DNA of 42,632 bases. Origin: a virus. The stretch spans positions 1 to 42,632 of IMG/VR virus record IMGVR_UViG_3300047388_000050. One strand, written 5' to 3'. Every line of letters begins with the position of its first letter. Within the stretch, counting starts at the first letter, position 1. The notes below the pieces were generated by a model. That model saw only the letters and a list, made by a program, of their open reading frames with translations, was not told where the DNA came from and searched no databases. The position numbers were made by a program, and so were the translations under genes. Shown here one piece after another: positions 29,993 through 37,566 of this stretch.

Positions 29993-30279
29993 CCTACCAG
30001 CGCAACCCACTCGCCGGCCAACTACTCAAAGCACACCAAAACAACGCCCAACTACTCGAAGCCAACCAGCACCTCCAAGAACTCCTAGCCGACGCACGCC
30101 ACACCATCCGCCAACTCCGGGCAGACAAAACACGCCTCCAAGCCCGCAACGCCGACCTCAAACGGTACCGGCCACACGCACCACACGAACTCGCGGAACC
30201 CCTAGACGAAGCCGAAGCCCGGTTACGAGCCGCCGCCAACGAAGTCGCCCAATGGCACCGCCAACGGAGAGCCGCATGA
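29989..30279 (+). CDS. Coiled-coil hypothetical protein
   Basis: A 96-residue protein that is almost entirely helical, with heptad-like Leu/Ala spacing (LLKAHQNNAQLLEANQHLQELL, RQLRADKTRLQARNADL) and an Arg-rich end. Probably forms a homodimeric coiled coil. Its coding sequence has a strong AC-rich bias on the plus strand, like the gene before it. Function unknown. Confidence 0.7.
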   Translation: MTYQRNPLAGQLLKAHQNNAQLLEANQHLQELLADARHTIRQLRADKTRLQARNADLKRYRPHAPHELAEPLDEAEARLRAAANEVAQWHRQRRAA

Positions 30280-30926
30280 AAACAATCATCAGCCTCTGCG
30301 ACCTCACCGGCAACATGGTCCAGCCCTGGGTAGAAGCCGGTTACAACGCCCTGCTCGTGGATCCCCAGCACGGAACAACACGCATCGAGGGACCGGTAAC
30401 CAAGTACGCCGGCACGGTTGAGGACGTAATGGACTACGCCGGCCACCTGATCCGCTGTGGGGACGTGGCTGGGGTCTTCGGCTTCCCACCCTGCACAGAC
30501 ATGGCAGTCAGCGGCGCTCGCTGGTTCCGCGCCAAGTACGAGGCGGACAAGCTGTTCCAAGCCAAGGCGGTCATGGTAGCCGAGCAGTGCCGCACTATCG
30601 GCAGGCTTAGTGGCGCGCCCTACATGGTGGAGAACCCTGTCTCAGTCCTCGCCTCAGCCTTCGGGAAACCGAACCACACATTCCACCCCGCCGACTACAC
30701 CGCATACGAGCCCGCGGACAATTACACCAAGAAGACATGCCTCTGGACCGGGGGGGGCTTCATCATGCCGCAGCAATCTAAAGACGGATCACTCGGAGCC
30801 CCAGACAACCGGATCCACTTCGCAAGCCCCGGCCCGGAACGAGCCAACTTTCGCAGTGCCACACCCATGGGGTTCGCCCGCGCCGTATTCGAAGCCAACC
30901 ACCACGCACTCAGGGCCGCGGCGTGA
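30276..30926 (+). CDS. Short C5-cytosine methyltransferase-like protein
   Basis: A 216-residue protein with a reduced C5-methyltransferase pattern: SLCDLTGNMVQPWVEAGY as the SAM-binding motif I, GFPPCTDMAVSGARWF as motif IV with catalytic Cys in PPC, PYMVENPVSVL as the ENV-type motif VI (ENP here), and a C-terminal SATPMGFARAVFEAN segment. The target-recognition domain is very short (about 20-50 residues), so specificity may be low or another partner may supply it. Could modify phage DNA to evade restriction. ATGA overlap with the coiled-coil gene. Confidence 0.75.
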   Translation: MKTIISLCDLTGNMVQPWVEAGYNALLVDPQHGTTRIEGPVTKYAGTVEDVMDYAGHLIRCGDVAGVFGFPPCTDMAVSGARWFRAKYEADKLFQAKAVMVAEQCRTIGRLSGAPYMVENPVSVLASAFGKPNHTFHPADYTAYEPADNYTKKTCLWTGGGFIMPQQSKDGSLGAPDNRIHFASPGPERANFRSATPMGFARAVFEANHHALRAAA

Positions 30927-30955
30927 CCACCCAACACCACAAGGAGAACTAGACC

Positions 30956-31738
30956 GTGCCTTGGTTCAAAATCGATGACGGATTCACAAACTCGAAGCCA
31001 GTTCTCCAACTCCAAAGGCGTGTGAGAACTTCCGCGATCGGTTTGTGGACATTGGCCGGCGCATGGTCCGCAAAGGAACTGACTGACGGTTTCGTCCCCG
31101 AGTACGTCATCGAAGAGCTCGCTTCCACCCCCGCGATAGCCGGTCATCTGGTGAAGTGCGGGCTGTGGGAAACAGCCCCGGATGGTTGGAAATTCAAGGG
31201 TTGGGAGAAGTATCAGCCCACCCGTGAGCAGATCATGGAGGCCCGCGACAGGGAGGCCGAGCGGAAACGAAAGTACAGGGAGTCCCAGCGGCGTCCCAGT
31301 GGGACAACCCCGGGACGGACGGAGGGACACCAGGAGGAGTCCGGACACCCCGACCCGACCCGACCCGACCCGACCCGACCCGACCCGACCCGACCCGTAG
31401 TTAAAGAAGAAGCTAACGCTTCTTCCTCCGCCGCTAAGCGCGGCTCACGAATCCCGGAAAACTTCGAAGTCACTCAATCCATGAAGGCGTGGGCCGTGAC
31501 GAAGGCCCCGTACGCCGACCTTGCTACGGAGACTGAGAAGTTCATCAACTACTGGACCGCCCGGAGCGGAAAGGACGCCACGAAACTCGACTGGGCTGCG
31601 ACGTGGCGCAACTGGATCCTCAACGCTAAGAGCTCACAACCCGCACGCATGGACCACAGCGCCCGCGGACTAGCCAAGGGCATGGCAATGCTCGCCGCGT
31701 ACGACGAACAACAAACACACCTCGAACTGGAAGACTAA
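30956..31738 (+). CDS. Replication-initiator-like HTH protein with CGACC repeat
   Basis: A 260-residue protein. Residues 1-85 (PWFKIDDGFTNSKPVLQLQ, AIGLWTLAGAWSAKEL, FVPEYVIEELAS) resemble the winged-helix N-terminus of phage replisome organisers. Residues 90-110 are a basic helix. About 130-147 is a DPTRP repeat encoded by (CGACC)9, and 165-260 (SMKAWAVTKAPYADLATETEKF) is a helical domain with a WRNWILNAK motif as in DnaD-like tails. It precedes a loader-like gene. GTG start with AAGGAG nine bases upstream. Confidence 0.75.
   Translation: MPWFKIDDGFTNSKPVLQLQRRVRTSAIGLWTLAGAWSAKELTDGFVPEYVIEELASTPAIAGHLVKCGLWETAPDGWKFKGWEKYQPTREQIMEARDREAERKRKYRESQRRPSGTTPGRTEGHQEESGHPDPTRPDPTRPDPTRPVVKEEANASSSAAKRGSRIPENFEVTQSMKAWAVTKAPYADLATETEKFINYWTARSGKDATKLDWAATWRNWILNAKSSQPARMDHSARGLAKGMAMLAAYDEQQTHLELED
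31351..31397 (+). repeat. (CGACC)9 pentanucleotide tract in coding sequence
   Basis: Nine perfect tandem CGACC units (31351-31395) plus CG. In frame they encode Asp-Pro-Thr-Arg-Pro repeats. Because five is not divisible by three, gain or loss of one or two units shifts the frame; both other frames stop at once (TAG 31398-31400, TAA 31402-31404). Confidence 0.9.
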
Positions 31739-31740
31739 CC

Positions 31741-32124
31741 GTGGACCACAAGCAAACGATCGCCATGCTCACCTGGATCAACCAGGTAGACCCACGCGTG
31801 ATGCTCAACGAAGCCAACGCCGAAACATGGGCATACGCCATGGCACCCGTCGAACAGCACGAAGCCAAGCAAGCGGTCCTTGAGCACTACAAAGCCAACG
31901 AGAACATCGCGGCATCACCGGCTGCGATCCGCAAACGGGCACTCAACATCCGGTCGTCAAGGGCTGCTGGTCAGTCCGCGATCGCCGCGAAACCTTCCGC
32001 GCCGAAGCATCCGATGTCGTGGCGCGCCCGGAACCCTGAAGAGTGGGATCTGCTTTTCGAGCAGGGGCGGGCTGAGGGCAATGCGGCTAGGCGGGCTGTC
32101 ACGGACTATAGGAGCGCCGCGTGA
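31741..32124 (+). CDS. Possible helicase-loader-like replication protein
   Basis: A 127-residue helical protein (KQTIAMLTWINQVDPRVML, ETWAYAMAPVEQHEAKQAVLEHY, SPAAIRKRALN, WRARNPEEWDLLFEQGR) with the size and pattern of small proteins located between initiator and resolvase in actinophages. Loader or accessory replication function is inferred from place only. GTG start; ends in GTGA overlap with RusA. Confidence 0.65.
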   Translation: MDHKQTIAMLTWINQVDPRVMLNEANAETWAYAMAPVEQHEAKQAVLEHYKANENIAASPAAIRKRALNIRSSRAAGQSAIAAKPSAPKHPMSWRARNPEEWDLLFEQGRAEGNAARRAVTDYRSAA

Positions 32125-32573
32125 CAGCCGAACAGGTACTCAATGGCACTGGGAGCCACGCGGTACTTTTGGGTGGCGCAGAAGGGCGCACAGGCGCTGG
32201 GGCGTCCTCGGAACATCACGCGCATGTGTTGGTTGTGTGGGTTGAGGCTCCGTGTGCGTGGATCAACGCGAATCACCGGTTGCACAGGATGGCGTCCGCG
32301 AAGCTCACCAAGGCGTGGCGGTTGGCTGCTGCTGAGGCTGTCCCTGCTGGTATCGCCCGGTTCGACACGCCGGTCAGGATCGTGGCGCACATTTGGAAAC
32401 CAAGGCGCGGCAGGTTCGACCCGAACAACCTGAACCCCACAACGAAAGCGTGCACCGATGGGTTCGTGGACGCGGGAGTGCTCGTGGACGACTCCTGGGA
32501 CTGGGTTGAAGGCCCGGACCACCGTTACGGGGGCAAGGGGCCGGCTGGTGTGGTGTTCAAGTTCTACCCCTAA
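32121..32573 (+). CDS. RusA-like Holliday junction resolvase
   Basis: A 150-residue endonuclease that resolves recombination and replication junctions. The family core is clear from residue 38: VVWVEAPCAWINANHRLHRM, RIVAHIWKPRRGRFDPNNLNP, CTDGFVDAGVLVDDSWDWV, in which the acidic residues of DPNN, TDG and DD form the metal site. About 35 extra residues precede the usual start; a later GTG at 32226 would give the normal length but leave a 100-base gap. GTG 32121 in a GTGA overlap is kept. Confidence 0.85.
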   Translation: MTAEQVLNGTGSHAVLLGGAEGRTGAGASSEHHAHVLVVWVEAPCAWINANHRLHRMASAKLTKAWRLAAAEAVPAGIARFDTPVRIVAHIWKPRRGRFDPNNLNPTTKACTDGFVDAGVLVDDSWDWVEGPDHRYGGKGPAGVVFKFYP

Positions 32574-32687
32574 AAATTTTGCCCACCAATCTACTTGTTT
32601 CTACTGCGTTCTACTCAATAACGCGGTAGACTAGACCGTATCGGCCCGTTCATGAGCAGACGGACCCGAAACCGAAAGAAGCCGGCA
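32574..32687 (+). promoter_or_regulatory. AT-rich probable promoter region after RusA
   Basis: An AT-rich stretch unlike its surroundings. TTCTACT occurs twice (from 32598 and 32609), TACTGCGT at 32602-32609 matches the octamer beside the early promoter at 25042, and TAGACT (32627-32632) is a candidate -10 box. CGGTAGACTAGACCG is a near palindrome around that box. A second early promoter under the same control is likely. Confidence 0.5.
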
Positions 32688-32837
32688 ATGCGAAAGCACC
32701 AGACCCCGCTACAAAACCTCCTCAACGCTATCCGCCTCGCTGAAGGCATCCCGCGGGACCAGTACAACTACCTGGGCCTTGACGAAATGCTCGTCAACCT
32801 CCGTAGCGCTGCCAAAGACCTTGAAGGTGCGGCATGA
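32688..32837 (+). CDS. Hypothetical 49-residue protein
   Basis: A small helical protein: LQNLLNAIRLAEGIPRDQYN and LGLDEMLVNLRSAAKDL. ATG 32688 with GAAAGAAG upstream is preferred; the frame also has ATG 32652 with a very basic extension (SRRTRNRKKP) but no ribosome site. ATGA overlap with the next gene. Confidence 0.62.
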   Translation: MRKHQTPLQNLLNAIRLAEGIPRDQYNYLGLDEMLVNLRSAAKDLEGAA

Positions 32838-32995
32838 TCCGCGTCGGTGATGTTGTCCGCGCTGATGGCCGGACGGGGACGGTCACGTACATCCATCACG
32901 CCATCGGTGACGTCCCGTTTGCTGTGACGGTGTGTGTCGGGCCTAGCGCGTTCGACCTGATCCACCCCAAGCCTGAAAGCGTGGTGGCGGCGTGA
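32834..32995 (+). CDS. Small beta protein, 53 residues
   Basis: Short protein: RVGDVVRADGRTGTVTYIHH, PFAVTVCVGPSAFDL, the pattern of a small KOW/SH3-like barrel. ATGA overlap with the previous gene, GTGA overlap with the next. Function unknown. Confidence 0.65.
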   Translation: MIRVGDVVRADGRTGTVTYIHHAIGDVPFAVTVCVGPSAFDLIHPKPESVVAA

Positions 32996-33318
32996 TCGTC
33001 CAGCAAATGTTCCCGCCAAGTGGCCTCGACCCGGACGATGACTTCTACGGCGATGCGCGGCTGTTCTCCATCTGGGTTGTCTGGAAAGGCGCGGGACGGT
33101 ACGCCGTGCAGAAGTTCGTTGGCGGCAATGGTCCGCAACTTTCCCGTGCGGGCAACTGGTCCGATTGGGATCCTGAGCCGTTCCGTCGCCACCAGTACCG
33201 GTTCACCTACGACGAAGCCTGCGAGTGGGCCGAGAAGCTACGCAACACAGCCGTGATCAACGGCAGGACCTACGAACAGGTGAAGCAATGGCGAGAAGCG
33301 AAGGAGCCCACCCCATGA
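32992..33318 (+). CDS. Hypothetical protein
   Basis: A 108-residue Trp/Tyr-rich protein: DPDDDFYGDARLFSIWVVWKG, RYAVQKFVGGNGPQ, YRFTYDEACEWAEKL. Alternates strands and a C-terminal helix. GTG start in GTGA overlap, ATGA overlap after it. No family recognised. Confidence 0.7.
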   Translation: MIVQQMFPPSGLDPDDDFYGDARLFSIWVVWKGAGRYAVQKFVGGNGPQLSRAGNWSDWDPEPFRRHQYRFTYDEACEWAEKLRNTAVINGRTYEQVKQWREAKEPTP

Positions 33319-33443
33319 CCGCCCCCACCTCCCCTCGCCCCATGGATCCGCGCCTACTCGACCTCCCACCCGGCACGGCCCGGAAACTCAACCAACTCCC
33401 CACCACCTGGCTCGACCAACTACTCACCAAGGACGCGAAATGA
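33315..33443 (+). CDS. Hypothetical 42-residue protein
   Basis: Pro-rich N-terminus (APTSPRPMDPRLLDLPPG) followed by a short helix (KLNQLPTTWLDQLLTKDA). ATGA overlaps at both ends support it as part of the operon. Confidence 0.58.
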   Translation: MTAPTSPRPMDPRLLDLPPGTARKLNQLPTTWLDQLLTKDAK

Positions 33444-33745
33444 GCGCCTCGCAAGGAAACCCGCACATGAGCAAGGCAAGCGCCGCCACGGTGCAGCTCG
33501 TCAATAGCGAAATCGCCCACGAGAGCTACCTCTCGGAAGAGGGTGTGACGGATGGAACCATGCAGTTCAGTGCGCTCAATCGGATTGCCGAGGCCACGCT
33601 GGCTCTCGCGTTCGAGCAGCGCACCGCCAACCTGATCGCCGCGTTTGGGCAGTTGAACTACGACAGCGAAGAAGAGTCGTTCCTTGGTGAGCGCCTTGAC
33701 GGGTACGAAATCGCCAAGCAGATTCAGGAAAGGCTGGGACTATGA
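33440..33745 (+). CDS. Hypothetical helical protein
   Basis: A 101-residue protein, mostly helical (AATVQLVNSEIAHESYLSE, QFSALNRIAEATLALAFEQR, GYEIAKQIQERLGL). ATG 33440 (ATGA overlap) or the second ATG at 33467 may be used. No family recognised. Confidence 0.68.
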   Translation: MSASQGNPHMSKASAATVQLVNSEIAHESYLSEEGVTDGTMQFSALNRIAEATLALAFEQRTANLIAAFGQLNYDSEEESFLGERLDGYEIAKQIQERLGL

Positions 33746-34107
33746 GCGATCTGTCTTCCCTCCTGGCACCAATCCGCGAACGGGAGACTGCGGCGGCGAC
33801 AAAGCAGGTAAGCGAAGCCGCATTTGGCGATGTACTGCGCATTATCTGGACCACGTACTACTTCGGGGCCGACTTGAAGTGGCACAACGCCCGCACCGGA
33901 CACATGGAAGATGCCGAAACCTTGATGCAGGAAATCGAAGCATCCAGCGGCGATTGGGCATGGTTGGAATCGAGCAATGACCGAACCCGCCTGCTGAGCG
34001 CGCTCGACGCTGTGGACAAGCTGGCGGAGCAGTGGCAGGAGAACTTTCCATACAAGGCCGAAACAATCCGTGCCGCCGTGACCGCTGCACTCGGGGAACA
34101 AGCATGA
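33742..34107 (+). CDS. Hypothetical helical protein
   Basis: A 121-residue protein: LLAPIRERETAAATKQVSEA, ETLMQEIEASSGDWAWLES, LLSALDAVDKLAEQWQEN. Ends in IRAAVTAALGEQA, a sort of tail seen in several neighbouring genes (AAVKEEQA at 34573), which hints at a duplicated or shared C-terminal helix. Overlaps both neighbours by four bases. Confidence 0.68.
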   Translation: MSDLSSLLAPIRERETAAATKQVSEAAFGDVLRIIWTTYYFGADLKWHNARTGHMEDAETLMQEIEASSGDWAWLESSNDRTRLLSALDAVDKLAEQWQENFPYKAETIRAAVTAALGEQA

Positions 34108-34283
34108 GCCACCCAGCGTGCCAGTCCGAAGAGGGGCACATCTGCCGTAAGCCATCCGGGCGGCTTTGTATCGAGAAGGGATGTCCGGACGACGCAGGAA
34201 CGTTCTGGGGGCCGTACTGGTGCCCGAAGCACGATCAAGAACGCCTAGACCGGGTAACGCAACAGATGGAGGAATTACTGTGA
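34104..34283 (+). CDS. Cys-rich hypothetical protein
   Basis: A 59-residue protein with Cys at HPACQSEEGHICR, RLCIEKGCPDD and YWCPKH, five Cys plus His, suited to a small zinc knuckle. ATGA overlap before, GTGA overlap after. Function unknown. Confidence 0.65.
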   Translation: MSHPACQSEEGHICRKPSGRLCIEKGCPDDAGTFWGPYWCPKHDQERLDRVTQQMEELL

Positions 34284-34573
34284 GCCGTTTGGAAGCAGCC
34301 GTGAAGGCGTGGGATCACTTCTGGGGCGACCGCTACGGCGACGAAGCGTTGGAAGAAATGGGCGATGAAGTCAAGGTAGCCCTCACCGCTGCTGATGCTC
34401 ATGACCGGGCGAACGGAATCCACCGGATCGCGATTGACGACGCCACCGTGGAACGAGCAGCACGGGCGCTGCTCGCGGAGATGTACGAAGACCCGACGCT
34501 AAAAGTTGACGACGAAGATCGCGGGATCATCCGCTCCGTCCTCGCTGCGGCAGTGAAGGAAGAACAAGCATGA
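34280..34573 (+). CDS. Hypothetical helical protein
   Basis: A 97-residue acidic helical protein: RLEAAVKAWDHFWGDRYGDE, VKVALTAADAHDR, TVERAARALLAEMYEDP. GTG start in the overlap. The ALLAEMY and RSVLAAAVKEEQA helices resemble the ends of neighbouring small proteins. No known family. Confidence 0.67.
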   Translation: MSRLEAAVKAWDHFWGDRYGDEALEEMGDEVKVALTAADAHDRANGIHRIAIDDATVERAARALLAEMYEDPTLKVDDEDRGIIRSVLAAAVKEEQA

Positions 34574-34806
34574 GTGACCGCATGACAGACATCGCCCCTC
34601 GTATCAGAGTCCCCGAATTCCAAGGAGTTGGCTTCCAACGTCACGGTCGCAGGACGCGGGCCGAGATGCTCGCCGCTTTCCGCAGGCACCATGAACGGCA
34701 GATCGAAATAGCGAACTACGCACTATCCCTGACTGACGCCGAACTGATCGTGGAGACGTTCACTGGAACGTGGGCGCGGAACAACCCAAAGGAAGTGACT
34801 GAGTGA
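34570..34806 (+). CDS. Hypothetical protein
   Basis: A 78-residue protein with a basic middle (QRHGRRTRAEMLAAFRRHHER) and a helical acidic end (LSLTDAELIVETFTGTWARN). The basic helix could bind nucleic acid. ATGA and GTGA overlaps. Confidence 0.65.
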   Translation: MSDRMTDIAPRIRVPEFQGVGFQRHGRRTRAEMLAAFRRHHERQIEIANYALSLTDAELIVETFTGTWARNNPKEVTE

Positions 34807-35075
34807 GCGCGTCAATGGCCGAGGTGCTGGCAGAGCACATGCCCACAACATCGTCTATGTCCTCAAACCGAGGCGAAGGCGGTGGATCGCACGGACGCTC
34901 TTGCTCATGTGGCGTGACCGTGACTGTCGAGTATGCCGAGCTTGGGGATGCAACAAGCACGGAGCCGTTCCTGAATGCCAAGCTCGCCGCCCATCAGGCC
35001 GAGGTGCTCGCCGCAAACGGGTACGGGAAACTCGAAGACGCGGAAAGCTGCTGCTGCGGGACGTGCGGACTATGA
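34803..35075 (+). CDS. Cys-rich hypothetical protein
   Basis: A 90-residue protein with SCSCG near residue 35 and ESCCCGTCGL at the very end, seven Cys in all. In between, VTVTVEYAELGDATS and NAKLAAHQAEVLAANGY give a strand and a helix. The C-terminal CCCxxC tail is unusual. GTG start in a GTGA overlap. Confidence 0.66.
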   Translation: MSASMAEVLAEHMPTTSSMSSNRGEGGGSHGRSCSCGVTVTVEYAELGDATSTEPFLNAKLAAHQAEVLAANGYGKLEDAESCCCGTCGL

Positions 35076-35086
35076 AGGAGGCCAGA

Positions 35087-35329
35087 ATGACCAGATCAGC
35101 AGTAATCCTGTTCGTAGAGTCCGAATCAGGTGGGGACGAAGTTGACCTCGCCTACCTCGTGAACCTCGCCCTACAAGACGCCCGACGCAACGGGCTGAAA
35201 CTCAAGCTCAAAGACGGCGAACACACCATCAAGATCATCGACGTCATGGAGGCGGGCATGGCGATGGGCAACCGGTACCTGTACGCCAGCGTGACTAACA
35301 AGGCGTGGCGGGAAAGGGGGCTGGAATGA
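35087..35329 (+). CDS. Hypothetical protein
   Basis: An 80-residue protein: SAVILFVESESGGDEVDLAYL, ALQDARRNGLKLKLKDGEHTI, RYLYASVTNKAW, an alpha/beta pattern. ATG 35087 is chosen because AAGGAGG lies six bases upstream; ATG 35072 in the overlap is in frame. Function unknown. Confidence 0.68.
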   Translation: MTRSAVILFVESESGGDEVDLAYLVNLALQDARRNGLKLKLKDGEHTIKIIDVMEAGMAMGNRYLYASVTNKAWRERGLE

Positions 35330-35655
35330 TCCCGGACGAAGCGGTAGAAGCGGCGGCGAACGCGATCAGCGAGTCAAGCGGAATGCGCTTTGACGGCTTC
35401 TGGTCCCGCATTGAAGACCTCGAACCCGAAGACCGCGAATACGCACTAGCCGAAGCACGAGCCGCCCTTGAAGCCGCAGCCCCGCACATCCGGGCGCAAG
35501 CGTTGGAGTATGCGGCAGAGGCCATCGATTGGATACGGCCGGAGATGGGACCGGGAATCAACATCACACCATACCGTGAAGGCCGCAACGATGCCCTTAC
35601 CTCGGCGGCAACCTGGCTCCGGGCTCGTGCGGTGACGGAAAGAGGCGGGGAATGA
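35326..35655 (+). CDS. Hypothetical helical protein
   Basis: A 109-residue protein: DEAVEAAANAISESSGMRFDG, YALAEARAALEAAAPHIR, ALEYAAEAIDWIRPEM and DALTSAATWLRARAVTE. The AARAALEAAAPHIRAQALEEAA-like pattern is very common in small actinophage proteins, but no function has been attached to it. ATGA overlaps on both sides. Confidence 0.72.
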   Translation: MIPDEAVEAAANAISESSGMRFDGFWSRIEDLEPEDREYALAEARAALEAAAPHIRAQALEYAAEAIDWIRPEMGPGINITPYREGRNDALTSAATWLRARAVTERGGE

Positions 35656-35816
35656 GCGGCTGCAAACACTGCGGTAAACCACTCGTCTTCGCCCGTTCCG
35701 CCGGTGGCGCTGCACTTCCAATGCATGAACCACCCAAAGGCCGGGCGGTTGGAAGCGTCTACTGCAACGAGCGCACCGCCAGAGGGACCAAAGCCGAGGA
35801 AAGAGGCGGGGAATGA
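35652..35816 (+). CDS. Zinc-ribbon-like micro-protein
   Basis: 54 residues: SGCKHCGKPLVFARS with CxxC, then GSVYCNERTARGT with a single Cys, and a His in MHEPPKG. Starts in ATGA overlap. Its last nine residues, AEERGGE, copy the end of the gene before it (TERGGE) because both 3' ends share a repeated AGAGGCGGGGAATGA stretch at 35641-35655 and 35802-35816. Confidence 0.64.
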   Translation: MSGCKHCGKPLVFARSAGGAALPMHEPPKGRAVGSVYCNERTARGTKAEERGGE

Positions 35817-35941
35817 TGACCGACGCTGAACGGCGTATCGCACAGGCCATCCACGCCATGCACCTCGACCAAGGAGCAGGCATCACCAACCTACCCAAAT
35901 ACATTCGCATCCTCACCGAAAACCCGAACAAGGAGAACTAG
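35813..35941 (+). CDS. Hypothetical 42-residue protein
   Basis: Short helical protein: TDAERRIAQAIHAMHLDQGAG then NLPKYIRILTENPNKEN. Two ATG codons in tandem (35813 and 35816). Its end carries AAGGAG for the next gene. Confidence 0.6.
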   Translation: MMTDAERRIAQAIHAMHLDQGAGITNLPKYIRILTENPNKEN

Positions 35942-35943
35942 CG

Positions 35944-36102
35944 GTGGACGAGCTGACTACTTATGACCATATCCAGAACATGCTCATGGAGTGGCAGTTC
36001 GAGGACCGCTCAAAGTTCAACACTGGAGAGATCATCCACGAAGGCAAGATATACCCGTCCATCAATGCTGTGTATGACGAGATGAAGAGGCGGGCAGCCT
36101 AG
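35944..36102 (+). CDS. Hypothetical 52-residue protein
   Basis: Short protein: TTYDHIQNMLMEWQFEDRSKF, then TGEIIHEGKIYPSINAVYDEM, KRRAA. GTG start with AAGGAG about nine bases upstream. The TAG stop overlaps the GTG of the next gene (TAGTG). No family recognised. Confidence 0.6.
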   Translation: MDELTTYDHIQNMLMEWQFEDRSKFNTGEIIHEGKIYPSINAVYDEMKRRAA

Positions 36103-36905
36103 TGAATTGCCGATGTGGTGCCCCAACAGCGGACGGTATCTGGCTTTGCGTGTCGTGTGCGGAACGGTTTGAGTACCGGTTGGCTGAGGTCGATAGTGTG
36201 CTTACCGAGCTAGCCCATGCTGTGCCGCGCCTGACACTCACCGCGACGTATGGTGACCGTACCCCAGGAACCCGCGCTCAGCACGCACCAGCACCCGTGA
36301 ACGTGGATGCCGTGTCCGCGATGGACGCGCTACACAGGTGGCTCATGGGGACAGCGCTGCGGTTGGCTGAGGTGACCGGGAACAGGCTCACAGGGCGCAC
36401 ACCCGACACCCTCGCCTCCTACCTGATCAGCGGACTCCCACGCCTACGCTCACTCTCATGGGCACCCGACCTACACCCCGCCCTCGACACCCTGCTCAAG
36501 GACTGCGAACGCGTCACCCACGAAGCCGCACCACGAGTGTTCGCCGGCACCTGCGCCGAATGCGAAACAGACCTATACGCCCGCAAAGGCGACCACGAAG
36601 CCCGCTGCAAAACCTGCGGCGCCACATACGAAGTACTCAAATGGCGGGCACACGCTCAAACCGCGAAAGACTACTACATCGGCTCACCCGCAGACCTATC
36701 ACGCAAACTATCCGCACCCGAATACGGGATCACAGTCACCGCCGACCAAATCCGCAAATGGGGATTACGCGGCAAACTCCAACGCACCAACCCAGAGACT
36801 AACGACAACGGGCTGTATTTGCCACCCGCATACCGGCTCGGAGACGTTCTAGATTTGGTACAAGCCCGCCACAACAAAACACCACTCGAAGGCAGAACAG
36901 CATGA
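36102..36905 (+). CDS. Zinc-ribbon and HTH protein
   Basis: A 267-residue protein. Residues 3-20 (CRCGAPTADGIWLCVSCAERF) form a zinc ribbon. A helical middle (30-140) follows. Residues 150-175 (CAECETDLYARKGDHEARCKTC) form a second zinc ribbon. Residues 190-255 (SPADLSRKLSAPEYGITVTADQIRKWG, LRGKL) are a MerR/helix-turn-helix-like domain. This is a common actinophage early DNA-binding protein of unproven role, perhaps transcriptional. GTG start; ATGA overlap to the next gene. Confidence 0.75.
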   Translation: MNCRCGAPTADGIWLCVSCAERFEYRLAEVDSVLTELAHAVPRLTLTATYGDRTPGTRAQHAPAPVNVDAVSAMDALHRWLMGTALRLAEVTGNRLTGRTPDTLASYLISGLPRLRSLSWAPDLHPALDTLLKDCERVTHEAAPRVFAGTCAECETDLYARKGDHEARCKTCGATYEVLKWRAHAQTAKDYYIGSPADLSRKLSAPEYGITVTADQIRKWGLRGKLQRTNPETNDNGLYLPPAYRLGDVLDLVQARHNKTPLEGRTA

Positions 36906-37189
36906 CAAGCCCCACTAAGTACCGCAAGAAACCAGTAGTCATCGAAGCCATGTACAACGATGGAGAAATCGAAACCATATCCGCGATCCTCGACTGGATC
37001 AACGGTGGCAACGGAGCGACAGGGCCAGCAACCTATGACCTGATAGGTAAGGCGAGCATGTCAATTCACATTGAAACCCTCGAAGGCGTCATGAGAGCCG
37101 ATGTTGGGGACTTCATCATCAAGGGCGTGAACGGCGAGTTCTACCCCTGCAAGCCTGACATCTTCGCCAAAACCTACGAGGCAACATGA
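36902..37189 (+). CDS. Conserved phage protein of unknown function
   Basis: A 95-residue protein with the signature YRKKPVVIEAMYND at the start and GDFIIKGVNGEFYPCKPDIFAKTYE at the end, found in many unrelated tailed phages. The fold is probably a small beta barrel. Role unknown. Overlaps both neighbours by ATGA. Confidence 0.8.
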   Translation: MTSPTKYRKKPVVIEAMYNDGEIETISAILDWINGGNGATGPATYDLIGKASMSIHIETLEGVMRADVGDFIIKGVNGEFYPCKPDIFAKTYEAT

Positions 37190-37566
37190 AAATCACCGAG
37201 CTCCTGCTAGCCAGGATCGAAGAGGACGAAGCGGCATCTCAGCAGCCGCGTGGGCGACACTGGACCACTAATTCGTGCTACGAGATCGAAGACGAGAACG
37301 GCAAGTGTGTTCTGGAAGTCGGCTTTGAGGGCGGCTACGACTTCGAGGGGAATGTCATCGAACACTTTGCCCGTCATGATCCATCCCGCGTCCTTGCCGA
37401 GTGCGCCGCGAAACGAGCGATCCTAGCTGGCCGGAAACGCAGCGACAGCAGCATGGCTGACGACGAATGGTCAATGGGCTGGTCTGACGCAAACTACGAC
37501 GCTCTCCACGCCCTCGCCGCCGTATACAAGGACCACCCGGACTGGCGTCCGGAATGGGCGCTGTAA
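37186..37566 (+). CDS. DUF6221-like protein
   Basis: A 126-residue protein: ITELLLARIEEDEAASQQ, RHWTTNSCYEIEDENGK, EHFARHDPSRVLAECAAKRAIL and the late HALAAVYKDHPDWRPEW, the pattern of the DUF6221 family that is widespread in actinobacterial phages. Function unknown. TAATG overlap with the next gene. Confidence 0.8.
   Translation: MKITELLLARIEEDEAASQQPRGRHWTTNSCYEIEDENGKCVLEVGFEGGYDFEGNVIEHFARHDPSRVLAECAAKRAILAGRKRSDSSMADDEWSMGWSDANYDALHALAAVYKDHPDWRPEWAL

Noticed and set aside
31351-31397. CRISPR or iteron array from the tandem CGACC units
   Set aside because: The units are five bases long with no spacers, and they are part of an open coding frame.
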